Notes: a model not told the origin generated them from the sequence alone. Positions 1 through 7,858 are shown, numbered from the stretch's first letter. The stretch: 11,386 nt of DNA from an uncultured Oscillospiraceae bacterium (GCA_904398675.1 CAJFPI010000097.1:1-11386); one strand, 5' to 3'. Translations and numbers: made by a program.

Positions 1-1443
1 AAACATCTGGGCGATCCCACGGAGACCTCCATCGTCCTGGCCGCCTACAAAAACGGCATGCCCAAGGACGACATCAACCGGCAGTATCCCCGTCTGGCGG
101 CCCTGCCCTTCGACTCCGACCGGAAACGGATGACCACAGTCAACCGCATGGACGGCAAAGCGGTTGTTATTGTCAAGGGCGCCTTTGACAGCATCGCCCC
201 CTGCTGCGTAGCAGGCGATCTGGACGCCGCCTCCCGGTGGAACGACAAGATGAGCAGCGACGCCCTGCGGGTGCTGGCGGTAGCCTATAAGGAGCTGCCG
301 GACCTGCCTGGTGAGATCACAGTGGAAACCCTGGAGAGCGGCCTCACCTTCCTGGGGCTTGTGGGCATGATCGACCCGCCCCGCCCGGAGGCCAAGGAGG
401 CCGTGGCCGTCTGCCGTCAGGCCGGCATCAAGCCGGTGATGATCACCGGCGACCATGTGGTCACCGCCTCCGCCATTGCCCGGGACCTGGGGATCCTCCA
501 GGACGGCGACCGGGCTGTCACCGGCCAGGAGCTGGACGCCATGAGCGAGGAGGAGCTGGACGGAGCCGTGGAGCATATCTCCGTCTACGCCCGTGTCTCC
601 CCGGAAAATAAGATCCGCATTGTCAAGGCCTGGCAGCGCAAGGGCCAGGTGGTCTCCATGACCGGCGACGGCGTCAACGACGCCCCCGCCCTGAAGGCCG
701 CCGACATCGGCTGCGCCATGGGCATTACAGGAACAGACGTGGCCAAGGGCGCCGCGGACATGACCCTTACCGACGACAACTTTGCCACCATTGTGGACGC
801 CGTGCGGGAGGGCCGCGGAATCTATGACAATATCCGCAAGGTAGTCGGGTTCCTCCTGGGGACCAACATCGGCGAGGTACTCACCGTTTTCTTCGCCATG
901 ATCCTCTGGCGCAAGACCCCTCTGATCTCCATGCAGCTGCTGTGGATCAACCTGATCACCGATTCCCTCCCGGCCATCGCCCTGGGGATGGAGGCTGTGG
1001 AGGACGGCGTCATGAACCGCCCGCCCAAGCCCAAAAATGAAGGGATTTTCGCCCATGGCCTGGGCGTTCGGGTGGTGCTGCAGGGCTGTATGTTCGCCAT
1101 TCTCACCCTGATCGCCTTCCAGATCGGCCAAAGCGGCGGAGAGGCGGCTGGGCAGACCATGGCCTTCTTTGTCCTGGCCCTGACCCAGATCTTCCAGAGC
1201 TATAACATGCGCTCCACCCGTTCCCTGTTCAAAACCGGAATTTTCACCAACCGGAACCTGAACAAGGCTGCGGCGGTTTCCATCCTTCTGATGCTGCTGG
1301 TGCTCTTCACTCCGGTTCGAATCGCCTTTGGCCTGGTGCTGCTGCCTGCCTGGCAGTATGCCGCCGCCCTGGGGCTCTCCATTATCCCCATTGCTGTGAT
1401 GGAGTTCTCCAAGGCATTTGGCCTTATCAAGCATCAGGGCTGA
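1..1443 (+). CDS. Calcium-type (type IIA) P-type ATPase, C-terminal part (5' end outside window)
   Basis: The reading frame is open from base 1, so the start, the first membrane helices and the DKTGT phosphorylation site lie outside the window; 480 codons remain. Visible in order (fragment numbering): the nucleotide-domain motif GDPTE (4-8), KGA (59-61), MITGDH (147-152), the hinge motif TGDGVNDAP (221-229), then about six C-terminal membrane helices. In the first of these, NIGEV (289-293) matches M5 of SERCA/PMR1 pumps. In the next, NLITD (317-321) supplies the Asn, Thr and Asp that bind calcium in M6 of type IIA pumps. The family exports Ca2+ (some members Mn2+) from the cytoplasm at the cost of ATP. 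The helix corresponding to M8 has Gln where SERCA has a calcium-binding Glu, which would suit a one-site pump; this is inference from eye alignment. An intrinsic terminator follows the stop within 10 bases, so this is the last gene of its transcript. The metal specificity is not proven by sequence. Confidence 0.93.
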   Translation, partial: KHLGDPTETSIVLAAYKNGMPKDDINRQYPRLAALPFDSDRKRMTTVNRMDGKAVVIVKGAFDSIAPCCVAGDLDAASRWNDKMSSDALRVLAVAYKELPDLPGEITVETLESGLTFLGLVGMIDPPRPEAKEAVAVCRQAGIKPVMITGDHVVTASAIARDLGILQDGDRAVTGQELDAMSEEELDGAVEHISVYARVSPENKIRIVKAWQRKGQVVSMTGDGVNDAPALKAADIGCAMGITGTDVAKGAADMTLTDDNFATIVDAVREGRGIYDNIRKVVGFLLGTNIGEVLTVFFAMILWRKTPLISMQLLWINLITDSLPAIALGMEAVEDGVMNRPPKPKNEGIFAHGLGVRVVLQGCMFAILTLIAFQIGQSGGEAAGQTMAFFVLALTQIFQSYNMRSTRSLFKTGIFTNRNLNKAAAVSILLMLLVLFTPVRIAFGLVLLPAWQYAAALGLSIIPIAVMEFSKAFGLIKHQG

Positions 1444-1452
1444 CGCCCACTT

Positions 1453-1490
1453 CCCCCTGCCGAACCCTGTCCGGCAGGGGGCTTTTCCTT
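1453..1490 (+). terminator. Intrinsic terminator of the P-type ATPase gene
   Basis: A perfect 10-bp GC-rich stem, CCCCCTGCCG (1453-1462) and CGGCAGGGGG (1472-1481), has a 9-nt loop and is followed by CTTTTCCTT. It lies 10 nt after the ATPase stop codon. Confidence 0.88.
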
Positions 1491-1584
1491 CGTCAGCGGC
1501 GCCAAAACGGCCCCCTGTCCCTCCTCTACGAAAACCACTTATTTGGATCTGCTCTTTTTGTGCAAGATTTTCCCTGAAATGCCC

Positions 1585-1612
1585 TTGACTTCCGTCTGAT
1601 TTATGGTATGAT
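1585..1612 (+). promoter_or_regulatory. Sigma-A-type promoter for diaminopropionate ammonia-lyase
   Basis: TTGACT (1585-1590) and TATGAT (1607-1612) are separated by 16 nt, each one mismatch from consensus. The predicted start would give a leader of about 50 nt before the ATG at 1672. No riboswitch fold or clear operator is seen in the rest of the 1491-1671 spacer. Confidence 0.72.
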
Positions 1613-1671
1613 TGCGGCGGAAACAAACAAAAAGTCTGTGAAACTAAAAATTTTTGTTAGGGGACGACAAT

Positions 1672-2886
1672 ATGAAAGAACAGATCAAATGGACAGATAA
1701 TCATATGCCGGCCAGCGACGACCACAACCTCCCCCTGATGGCCCTGGCGGAGGTGGCAAAGGCCCGCTTTTTCCACAGCAGCTTTCCGCAGTACTCTGTA
1801 ACGCCGCTGGCCAGACTGGACGGCATGGCAAGCTACCTGGGGCTGGGCGGCCTCTTTGTGAAGGATGAGTCCTTCCGTTTCGGGCTCAACGCCTTCAAGG
1901 TGCTGGGCGGATCCTTTGCCATGGCCCGGTACATCGCCCACCAGATGGGCCGTCACGTCTCTGAAATGACTTACGACTACCTCATAAGCGAGCAGTGTGA
2001 GAAGGAGTTCGGCCACGCCACCTTCTTCACCGCCACCGATGGCAACCACGGCCGCGGCATCGCCTGGGCCGCCCACAAGCTGGGGCAGAAGGCAGTGGTC
2101 CATATGCCCAAGGGCAGCAGCCAGGCACGCTACGAAAACATCAAAAAAGAGGGCGCCCAGGTCACCATCGAGGACGTGAACTATGACGACTGCGTCCGCA
2201 TGGCCGCAGCGGAAGCCGCAAAGACCACCCACGGCGTGGTGGTGCAGGACACCGCCTGGGAGGGATACGAGGAGATCCCCACCTGGATCATGCAGGGCTA
2301 CGGCACTATGGCAAGCGAGGCTGCCGATCAGCTGCGGCAGGTCGGCGTCAACCGCCCCAGCCATGTGTTTGTCCAGGCGGGCGTGGGCAGCCTCGCCGGC
2401 GCCGTGATTGGCTACTTCTCCAACCTCTTCCCCAATGATCCGCCGAAGTTTGTTGTCGTGGAAGCCCGGGCGGCCGACTGCCTCTACCGGGGCGCTATGG
2501 CCGGCGACGGCAATCCCCGCATTGTCACCGGCGATCTGCAGACCATTATGGCAGGTCTCGCCTGCGGCGAGCCCAACATCATCTCCTGGGACATCCTCCG
2601 CAACCACGCCAACGCCTTCGTCTCCTGCCCCGACTGGGTCAGCGCCCGGGGCATGCGGATGCTGGGCGTGCCGGTGAAGGGCGATCCCACCGTGATTTCC
2701 GGCGAGTCCGGCGCGGTCACCATGGGGCTTATCGCCGCGCTGATGGAGACGGACGAGTATAAGGATCTCCGGGACTATCTGGGGCTTGACCGGTTCAGTC
2801 AGGTGTTGCTGTTCTCCACAGAGGGCAACACCGACCCCATGAAGTTCCGCAAGGTACTGTGGGACGGCGAGTATCCCACGGTATAA
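1672..2886 (+). CDS. dpaL: 2,3-diaminopropionate ammonia-lyase
   Basis: A PLP-dependent (fold type II) enzyme that converts 2,3-diaminopropionate to pyruvate and two ammonia molecules. It is the same family as E. coli YgeX/DpaL (398 aa); this protein is 404 aa. The PLP lysine is K76 in the motif FGLNAFKVLGG. ATDGNHGRG (121-129) is the Asn/Gly-rich PLP contact, and D123 and D193 (in QDTAWEGY) match the two catalytic aspartates known in the E. coli enzyme. GVGSLAG is the phosphate-binding glycine loop. The ATG at 1672 is preferred over an in-frame TTG at 1654 because AGGGG (1659-1663) sits 8 nt before it and would be inside the longer form. The gene is monocistronic, with its own promoter and terminator. 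In E. coli the gene lies in a purine/xanthine-dehydrogenase cluster; here the next operon is a CoxD/CoxE-like pair, a type of accessory pair linked to molybdenum hydroxylases. A general threonine-dehydratase-like function is less likely given the DAPAL-specific motifs. Confidence 0.94.
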   Translation: MKEQIKWTDNHMPASDDHNLPLMALAEVAKARFFHSSFPQYSVTPLARLDGMASYLGLGGLFVKDESFRFGLNAFKVLGGSFAMARYIAHQMGRHVSEMTYDYLISEQCEKEFGHATFFTATDGNHGRGIAWAAHKLGQKAVVHMPKGSSQARYENIKKEGAQVTIEDVNYDDCVRMAAAEAAKTTHGVVVQDTAWEGYEEIPTWIMQGYGTMASEAADQLRQVGVNRPSHVFVQAGVGSLAGAVIGYFSNLFPNDPPKFVVVEARAADCLYRGAMAGDGNPRIVTGDLQTIMAGLACGEPNIISWDILRNHANAFVSCPDWVSARGMRMLGVPVKGDPTVISGESGAVTMGLIAALMETDEYKDLRDYLGLDRFSQVLLFSTEGNTDPMKFRKVLWDGEYPTV

Positions 2887-2912
2887 CAGTGTTCTTTCAT
2901 TGACTTTTCAGA

Positions 2913-2950
2913 ATCCCCTGGCAGGCGCTGTTTCTGCCGGGGGATTTTTG
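2913..2950 (+). terminator. Intrinsic terminator of diaminopropionate ammonia-lyase gene
   Basis: A 12-bp stem with one G-T pair, ATCCCCTGGCAG (2913-2924) and CTGCCGGGGGAT (2934-2945), has a 9-nt loop and is followed by TTTTG. It lies 26 nt after the stop codon. Confidence 0.9.
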
Positions 2951-3029
2951 TTTCCGCCGCCTGCCAGCGGAAACATATGATTTTTGTCCGATGTGGCAAA
3001 AGCTCCCCCTTCCCTCCCCGGGTGAAATG

Positions 3030-3038
3030 TGATATGAT
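3030..3038 (+). promoter_or_regulatory. Probable extended -10 promoter of the AAA+/VWA operon
   Basis: TGATATGAT (3030-3038) is an extended -10 element (TGn plus TATGAT). The spot 17 nt upstream (TTCCCT, 3010-3015) is a poor -35, as is common with extended -10 promoters. It would give a leader of about 43 nt before the AAA+ start at 3088. Confidence 0.5.
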
Positions 3039-3087
3039 AGTGATAATAACTTTGTGAAAAAGCAAACAAAAGGAGTATGCCTTTGCC

Positions 3088-4089
3088 ATGATGAAAATGG
3101 ATCTTTCAACTCTGAAGGCGCGGCTGGACGCCGCCCACTATATCTGCGACGATCAGCTGGTCACCACGCTGCTGGTGGCGCTGGAGCTGGGCCGCCCCCT
3201 GCTCATCGAGGGGGCCGCCGGCGTGGGAAAGACGGAGATTGCCAAGGTGATGGCCTCCGCCCTGGACCGGGAGCTGGTGCGGCTGCAGTGCTACGAGGGG
3301 CTGGACGAGAGCAAGGCCCTCTACGAGTGGAACTATCAAAAGCAGCTGCTCAGCATCCAGGTGGACCGGGGGCGGGTGGACAGCAGCGCGCTGACCCGTT
3401 CCCTCTTCAGCGACGAGTACCTCCTGGAGCGCCCCCTGCTCAAGTCCATCCGCTCCAAGGAGCCGGTGGTGCTGCTGATCGACGAGATCGACAAGGCAGA
3501 CGAGGAGTTTGAGGCGTTTTTGCTGGAGCTGCTGTCCGAGATGCAGGTCACCATCCCCGAGGTGGGGACCATCCGCGCCAGCTCCATCCCCTTTGTGGTG
3601 CTGACAAGCAACCGCACCCGTCCCCTCAGCGACGCTCTGCGCCGCCGCTGCGCCTACCTCTATATCCAGTACCCGAACATTGAGAAGGAGGTTGCCATCA
3701 TCCGCGCCAAGCTCCCCAATGCCAACGAGCACCTGGCCGTCCAGGTGGCCCAGGCCATCCACAATCTGCGGGAGAACAGCGCTATTTTGAAAAAGCCCTC
3801 CATCGCCGAGACGCTGGACTGGGTGGCTGCGCTGGAGGCCCTGGGCGTCAGCGACCTCACCGACGAGGCCATCCGGCAGACCAGCGGCTTTGTGCTGAAA
3901 AACAACGAGGACATGGAGGCTGCCTTCGCCGAAGAGGAGGGGGACTGCGGCTGCGGCCACAGCGGCTGCCAGCACGGCCACCACACCTGCGGCCGGGAGG
4001 CAGACGACACAGATAAGATCCTGCGCGCCCAGCAGCAGAGCGATAGGGAGCCGGACGGCAGGACGCTGAAGGTCCCGAGGGCGCTGTGA
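3088..4089 (+). CDS. MoxR/CoxD-like AAA+ ATPase
   Basis: A 333-aa AAA+ ATPase of the MoxR type. Visible motifs: Walker A GAAGVGKT (42-49), Walker B VVLLIDE (127-133), sensor-1 TSN (173-175) with the arginine-finger stretch RRR (185-187), and a sensor-2-like KPSIAETLDW (236-245). Such ATPases act with a VWA partner as chaperones that insert metal or remodel target proteins; CoxD, for instance, matures the Mo-Cu CO dehydrogenase. The partner here is the next gene, overlapping it at TGATG. The start at 3088 is preceded by AGGAG (3071-3075) at a rather long 12-nt spacing; a second ATG follows directly at 3091. The odd part is the C-terminal tail: after the ATPase core, residues 287-301 hold four Cys and four His (C287, C289, H291, C294, H296, H298, H299, C301), followed by a polar extension of about 30 residues. 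This looks like a metal-binding tail, but that is inference. The target protein is not in the window. Confidence 0.9.
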   Translation: MMKMDLSTLKARLDAAHYICDDQLVTTLLVALELGRPLLIEGAAGVGKTEIAKVMASALDRELVRLQCYEGLDESKALYEWNYQKQLLSIQVDRGRVDSSALTRSLFSDEYLLERPLLKSIRSKEPVVLLIDEIDKADEEFEAFLLELLSEMQVTIPEVGTIRASSIPFVVLTSNRTRPLSDALRRRCAYLYIQYPNIEKEVAIIRAKLPNANEHLAVQVAQAIHNLRENSAILKKPSIAETLDWVAALEALGVSDLTDEAIRQTSGFVLKNNEDMEAAFAEEEGDCGCGHSGCQHGHHTCGREADDTDKILRAQQQSDREPDGRTLKVPRAL

Positions 4090-5366
4090 TGGGACAGAGC
4101 GTCTACCTGGAAAAGCTGACGGAATTCTCCTGGCTGCTGCGCCAGGACGGTCTCACGGTGGGGCTGCAGGAGACGGCGGACGCCTGCGCCATCCTGAAGG
4201 CGCTGGGAATGGAGGACCGGGAGACGGTCCGCACGGCCCTCTGCGCTGTCTACGCCAAGTCTCAGGAGGAACAGGCCGCCTTTTATCGGACCTTTGACGA
4301 TTTCTTCATCAGTCTGGACCAGCGCAATGCCGTGCTGGCCCGGCGGCGGGCGGAGGCGGAGGAACTGGCCCGGCGGCGCGCCCAGGCGGAGGAGGAGCTG
4401 CAGGTGCGGGGGAAACCCATGGATCTGCGGGAGGACCTGCGGGACGTGTACCTCAACATGCCGGAGGAAAAGCGTCAGGAGCTGCGGCGGATCCTGGAGA
4501 AATCCCAGGAAAACCTGGACCGCAGCCCGGACCTCTACGCCAATTTCATCCGCTCGGTGTTCATGCGCTTTCTGCTGGAGCAGCAGATGCTGCTGGAGGA
4601 CGCGGAGGTGGGCTGTGAGGAAACTATGGACCCGGACATGGGTCTCCTCTACCGTGACATCTCCCGTTTTCAGGATGCCGACATCCCCCGGGCCACGGCT
4701 CTCATCGCCAAAATTGCCCAGCAGCTCAACGCGGAGCTGTCCGCCCGAAGGTTCCACGCCGGGCACCGGGGCGCACTGGACTTCAAGCGCACCATCCGCC
4801 GGGCCCTGGAGACCGGGGGCAGCTTTTACCGCCTGTCCTTCCGGCAGAAACGGCGGCGTCGGCGTCGGCTGGTTCTGCTGTGCGACGTGTCCGGCTCCAT
4901 GCTCCAGTTCTCCGAGTTTGCTCTGCGTTTTATCAAGTCCCTGTCCGATATCTCCGAGTCCTCCCGGACCTTCCTCTTCTCCGAGCGGGTGCGGGAGGTG
5001 GACGCCTTTGCCCTGCAGGATATGGATGCCTTCCGGGATGAGGTGAAGGCGTCCGGCCTCTTCGGCAAGGGGACGGATCTGGGCACCGCCCTGGAGATCC
5101 TCTCGGCCATGCGGCCCGCTGTGTTCTCCCCCGCCACCACCCTCATCATCCTCTCCGACACCAAGACCATCGATCTCCCCCGGGCGGGCCGCGCCCTCAC
5201 CGAGGCCCGGCGGCAGGCGGGGCGGGTGCTGCTGCTCAACCCTATCCCACAGCAGAAGTGGGAATACATCCGCAGCGTCATGGCCATGTCCTCCCTCTGC
5301 CAGATGCTCCCCTGCAGCACCCTCAGCGAGCTGGCCTATGCCTGCCGGAAACTGATGCAGGGCTGA
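4089..5366 (+). CDS. CoxE-like von Willebrand factor A (VWA) domain protein
   Basis: A 425-aa protein with an N-terminal helical region typical of CoxE-like proteins, a charged Arg/Glu-rich coiled-coil-like stretch (about 84-105), and a C-terminal VWA domain (about 260-420). The MIDAS metal site is complete: DVSGS (266-270), Thr in GTDLG (T329) and Asp in ILSDT (D357). A run of basic residues (254-260) precedes the VWA domain. There is no signal peptide, so it is cytoplasmic. CoxE-type proteins work with a MoxR/CoxD AAA+ ATPase, which is the gene just upstream, to mature or activate a client enzyme. The ATG at 4089 shares its A with the upstream TGA (TGATG), and GAGGG (4077-4081) is 7 nt upstream; an in-frame GTG at 4086 is possible but less likely. 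The overlap implies coupled translation and roughly equal amounts of the two subunits. The client cannot be named from the sequence. Confidence 0.9.
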   Translation: MGQSVYLEKLTEFSWLLRQDGLTVGLQETADACAILKALGMEDRETVRTALCAVYAKSQEEQAAFYRTFDDFFISLDQRNAVLARRRAEAEELARRRAQAEEELQVRGKPMDLREDLRDVYLNMPEEKRQELRRILEKSQENLDRSPDLYANFIRSVFMRFLLEQQMLLEDAEVGCEETMDPDMGLLYRDISRFQDADIPRATALIAKIAQQLNAELSARRFHAGHRGALDFKRTIRRALETGGSFYRLSFRQKRRRRRRLVLLCDVSGSMLQFSEFALRFIKSLSDISESSRTFLFSERVREVDAFALQDMDAFRDEVKASGLFGKGTDLGTALEILSAMRPAVFSPATTLIILSDTKTIDLPRAGRALTEARRQAGRVLLLNPIPQQKWEYIRSVMAMSSLCQMLPCSTLSELAYACRKLMQG

Positions 5367-5386
5367 AACAATATCACAAGAAAATC

Positions 5387-5435
5387 AAACCGCCACCGCT
5401 CCGAAATGCATTCCGGAGCGGTGGCGGTTTTTTTC
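5387..5435 (+). terminator. Strong, probably bidirectional terminator between convergent operons
   Basis: A perfect 17-bp stem pairs 5387-5403 (starting AAACCGCCACCGC) with 5414-5430, with a 10-nt loop. On the plus strand it runs into a T-tract followed by CTCTTTT. On the minus strand the arm is followed by TTTGATTTTC. It lies 20 nt after the VWA stop and 22 nt from the ribF stop, so it should end transcripts from both sides. Confidence 0.93.
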
Positions 5436-5452
5436 TCTTTTAGCTGCTGCGT

Positions 5453-5992
5453 TTACACCAGCAGGCTGTGGCCCAGAAAGCGCCGGGCATTCTCCCGGTC
5501 CCCCCGGTCCAGCAGAGAGCGGATATAGGTGGAACTGACAGCAACGCCGTCCAGCTCCACCGGCGGCATGATGTCACACCCCAGGCCGTGGGCCTGGCAG
5601 TAGCTCTGGAGCAGCTGGGCCGTCCCCCTGTTCTTGTGGCCAAACCGATGGTCATAGCCTGCCACCAGCCAGCCGGCATGGAACCGCTCTACCAGCAGAT
5701 CCAGGTAGGCATCCCACTCCATGGACATCATCTCCCGGTCAAAGGGGGCCACGATCACCGTATCGATGGGGAACAGCTGATGGATAATGGCGCAGCGCTG
5801 CTCCGGCGTGGTAAGCAGGGCCACCGGCTGGCCGGTGACCACCTCCCGGGGCGGCCGGTCAAAGGTGAACACCGCCGGACGCAGGCCATGCTCCCCGGCC
5901 CGCTCCACGGTCCGCCGCAGCAGAGACTGGTGCCCCAGGTGGATCCCATCAAAAAATCCCAAGGCAATGGCATACTTTCCCTCTGCCTCCAT
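5453..5992 (-). CDS. ribF: FMN adenylyltransferase (FAD synthetase), RibF-like without riboflavin kinase domain
   Basis: A 179-aa protein matching the N-terminal domain of bifunctional RibF, which makes FAD from FMN and ATP. Motifs: FDGIHLGH (14-21), the nucleotidyltransferase HxGH signature; GYDHRFG (112-118); and SSTYIR (153-158). Normal RibF has about 300 residues and continues into a riboflavin kinase domain. Here the protein ends right after RRFLG (171-175), the usual domain boundary, and the intrinsic terminator begins about 20 nt later, so no kinase remnant is present. The usual TFDPHP motif reads TFDRPP (43-48). The start is well supported: TAAGGAGGG, which contains the truB stop, lies 7 nt before the ATG. 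It is the last gene of the infB-rbfA-nrnA-truB-ribF arrangement. Riboflavin kinase would have to be encoded elsewhere. Calling it an FAD synthetase rests on the conserved motifs; another nucleotidyltransferase activity is possible but less likely. Confidence 0.87.
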   Translation of the reverse strand: MEAEGKYAIALGFFDGIHLGHQSLLRRTVERAGEHGLRPAVFTFDRPPREVVTGQPVALLTTPEQRCAIIHQLFPIDTVIVAPFDREMMSMEWDAYLDLLVERFHAGWLVAGYDHRFGHKNRGTAQLLQSYCQAHGLGCDIMPPVELDGVAVSSTYIRSLLDRGDRENARRFLGHSLLV

Positions 5993-6004
5993 TCGTTTCC
6001 CTCC

Positions 6005-6871
6005 TTATCCGCCGAAGAAATTCTTGACGGAGACAAGCTGCCCGTCCCGGCAGTCGCTGAGGCACAAAAATGTGCCGTCCCGTCCATAGACCCGGTACAG
6101 CCCCGGCTCCAAGCCCTCCGCCTGGATGGGGTTGCCGTTGCGGCAGCGCTGCTCCTGCCGGGCGGTCAAAATGGTGTAGGCGGGGTATTGGGCGAAAAAG
6201 CGGTCCGTAGGCAGCAGCAGCGCCGCCCCCTTCTCCTCCACCTCCTCCAGCGTCACCGCCTGGTGGATGGTAAAGCCCGCCGCCATGGTCCGGCGCAGGC
6301 TGCTCATCACACCGCCGCAGCCCAGGGCCGCCCCGATGTCGTGGCACAGTGTGCGGATATAGGTTCCCTTGGAACAGCGGACCCGTATGACATAATTGGT
6401 TTCGTCCAGCCGCTCCAAGAGCTCCAGCTCATAGATGGTCACCGGCCTTGGCTGCCGCTCCACCTCCACCCCCCGGCGGGCCAGCTCATAGAGCTTGACG
6501 CCATTCCGCTTGATGGCGGAGTACATAGGCGGTACCTGTAGAATCTCCCCGGTAAACCGGGGCAGGACCGCCTCCACCGCCTCCTGGCCGGCTGTCACCG
6601 GCCGGCGCTGGAGCACCTGGCCGGTGCTGTCCTGGGTGTTGGTGGTGAGACCCAGGGTCAGCGTGGCGATGTACTCCTTGTCCGCCTTCTCGGCAAATTC
6701 CACCGCCCTTGTGGCATTCCCCACAAACACCGGCAGAACGCCGGTGGCCATGGGGTCCAGGGTACCGCCGTGCCCCACCCGTTTCTGATGCAGGATCCCC
6801 CGCACCTTGGCGCAGACGTCCATGCTGGTCCAGTCAGAAGGTTTATCAATCACTAAAATTCCGTTGCTCAT
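6005..6871 (-). CDS. truB: tRNA pseudouridine(55) synthase
   Basis: A 288-aa enzyme that converts U55 of the tRNA T-arm to pseudouridine. It opens with GILVIDKPSDWTS (4-16), then HGGTLDPMATG, holding the catalytic Asp (D39). The family motifs VPPMYSAIKRNG and CSKGTYIRTL follow, and the C-terminal ~60 residues look like the PUA-type RNA-binding part. The length is normal for the family. The start at ATG 6871 is chosen because the family motif begins at once after it; an in-frame TTG two codons upstream (6877) cannot be excluded. No good Shine-Dalgarno is seen, and the gene lies 12 nt after the nrnA stop, so translation is probably coupled. Its stop codon is part of the ribF ribosome-binding site. 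Confidence 0.95.
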   Translation of the reverse strand: MSNGILVIDKPSDWTSMDVCAKVRGILHQKRVGHGGTLDPMATGVLPVFVGNATRAVEFAEKADKEYIATLTLGLTTNTQDSTGQVLQRRPVTAGQEAVEAVLPRFTGEILQVPPMYSAIKRNGVKLYELARRGVEVERQPRPVTIYELELLERLDETNYVIRVRCSKGTYIRTLCHDIGAALGCGGVMSSLRRTMAAGFTIHQAVTLEEVEEKGAALLLPTDRFFAQYPAYTILTARQEQRCRNGNPIQAEGLEPGLYRVYGRDGTFLCLSDCRDGQLVSVKNFFGG

Positions 6872-6883
6872 ACACAAAAATGT

Positions 6884-7855
6884 TCAGCAGCTGGCTGTTC
6901 CCTGCTCTTTGGCGCCGGCTGCCTGCGCCGCCGCAATCACCGCCTGCTTGACCTCCTCCAGGCTGCCTTGGATAGTGGCTCCGGCGGCCATAGCGTGGCC
7001 GCCGCCGCCAAAGCCCCTGCAGACCTCGCTGGCGTTGACCCGGCCATTGGCTCCGGTGCGCAGGGAGAGCTTCCACTCCCCGGGCTGTAGCTCCCGCAGC
7101 AGCGCACCGCAGTCCACCCCCTCCACCACCGTGAGCAGCGAGGAGAGATCCTCCGCATCCTCCTCCGTAGCCCCCAGGCGCTCCATCAGAGACAGTGGGA
7201 TGGTCATGACCGCTCCCCGGCCCTCGTCAAAATACTCCATATGTGCAATCAGATCCGCCTCCAGCGCCAGCCGCCGGGGGGTCTTGGTGCGGAAGTGCCG
7301 CTTGTTGACGGAAAAGTAGTCGATCCCGGTCTCCAGCAGCGCCGCCGCCACTGCATGGGTATTGGCAGTGGTGTTGGCATAGACAAAGCAGCCCGTATCC
7401 GTGGCAATGGCCGCGTAGAGGGGCAGGGCAATCTCCTGGGTGATCTCCCCCAGCTCCCGGCAGATGGCGTAGATAATCTCCCCGCAGGCGGCGCGGTCCG
7501 CCTCCAGGCAGGTCTCCCTGGCGAAAAACTCCTGGGACGGGTGGTGGTCAATGGCCAGATCCACCCGCTGGAGGTACTGCTCCGCCGCCGGATAGAACAG
7601 CTGCCTTGCGGCAATGTCCACTGAAACTACAAAATCCGGGGAGAAATCCTCCGGGGCCCAGTAGGGCTGAGCATAGACCCGGTTGATATTGGTGATATCC
7701 GGATTGGGGTGGATATAGGCGGTTTTCCCCAGCTGGCGCAGCGCCGCGCACAGGGCCGCGGCACAGCCAACCGTGTCCCCATCGGGACGGCGGTGGGTCA
7801 GAATCAGGATCCGGTCCTGCTGCCGCAGCAGGGCAGCTGCCTCCTGTGTGGTCAT
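6884..7855 (-). CDS. nrnA: DHH/DHHA1 phosphoesterase, nanoRNase / pAp phosphatase
   Basis: A 323-aa bifunctional-type enzyme of the NrnA family, which degrades short RNA oligonucleotides and, in many members, removes the 3' phosphate of pAp. The DHH domain shows THRRPDGD (20-27) with metal ligands H21, D25 and D27, then D80, the DHH signature D103-H104-H105, and D153. The C-terminal DHHA1 domain shows GGGGHAMAAG (283-292), the substrate-binding loop. The length matches B. subtilis NrnA (about 313 aa). The gene follows rbfA after 3 nt (TAG, GCC, ATG), and its GGGGAGGAG ribosome-binding site is made of the last rbfA codons, so the two are co-translated. The position between rbfA and truB is the usual Firmicutes one. 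Substrate preference (nanoRNA, pAp or a cyclic dinucleotide product) cannot be settled from sequence. Confidence 0.93.
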   Translation of the reverse strand: MTTQEAAALLRQQDRILILTHRRPDGDTVGCAAALCAALRQLGKTAYIHPNPDITNINRVYAQPYWAPEDFSPDFVVSVDIAARQLFYPAAEQYLQRVDLAIDHHPSQEFFARETCLEADRAACGEIIYAICRELGEITQEIALPLYAAIATDTGCFVYANTTANTHAVAAALLETGIDYFSVNKRHFRTKTPRRLALEADLIAHMEYFDEGRGAVMTIPLSLMERLGATEEDAEDLSSLLTVVEGVDCGALLRELQPGEWKLSLRTGANGRVNASEVCRGFGGGGHAMAAGATIQGSLEEVKQAVIAAAQAAGAKEQGTASC

Positions 7856-7858
7856 GGC

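Noticed and set aside
1444..1671. Riboswitch or attenuator before the ammonia-lyase gene
   Set aside because: Only the upstream gene's terminator and a standard promoter are seen; the leader after the promoter is about 50 nt with no strong fold.
1657..2607. 316-codon minus-strand open frame inside the ammonia-lyase gene
   Set aside because: It is antisense to a clear enzyme gene, has Gly/Ala/Val/His-rich low-complexity translation and no family motif; a GC-rich codon shadow.
3077..3091. Four-codon leader ORF (ATG CCT TTG CCA TGA) overlapping the AAA+ start
   Set aside because: Its ATG is only 1 nt from AGGAG, too close for initiation; more likely chance in the leader.
3106..4766. Minus-strand frames of 292 and 368 codons opposite the AAA+/VWA operon
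   Set aside because: Both are antisense to genes with complete catalytic motifs and show shadow-type composition.
5468..6541. 357-codon plus-strand frame opposite ribF and truB
   Set aside because: It crosses two recognised genes on the other strand and their junction; no family motif or ribosome-binding site.
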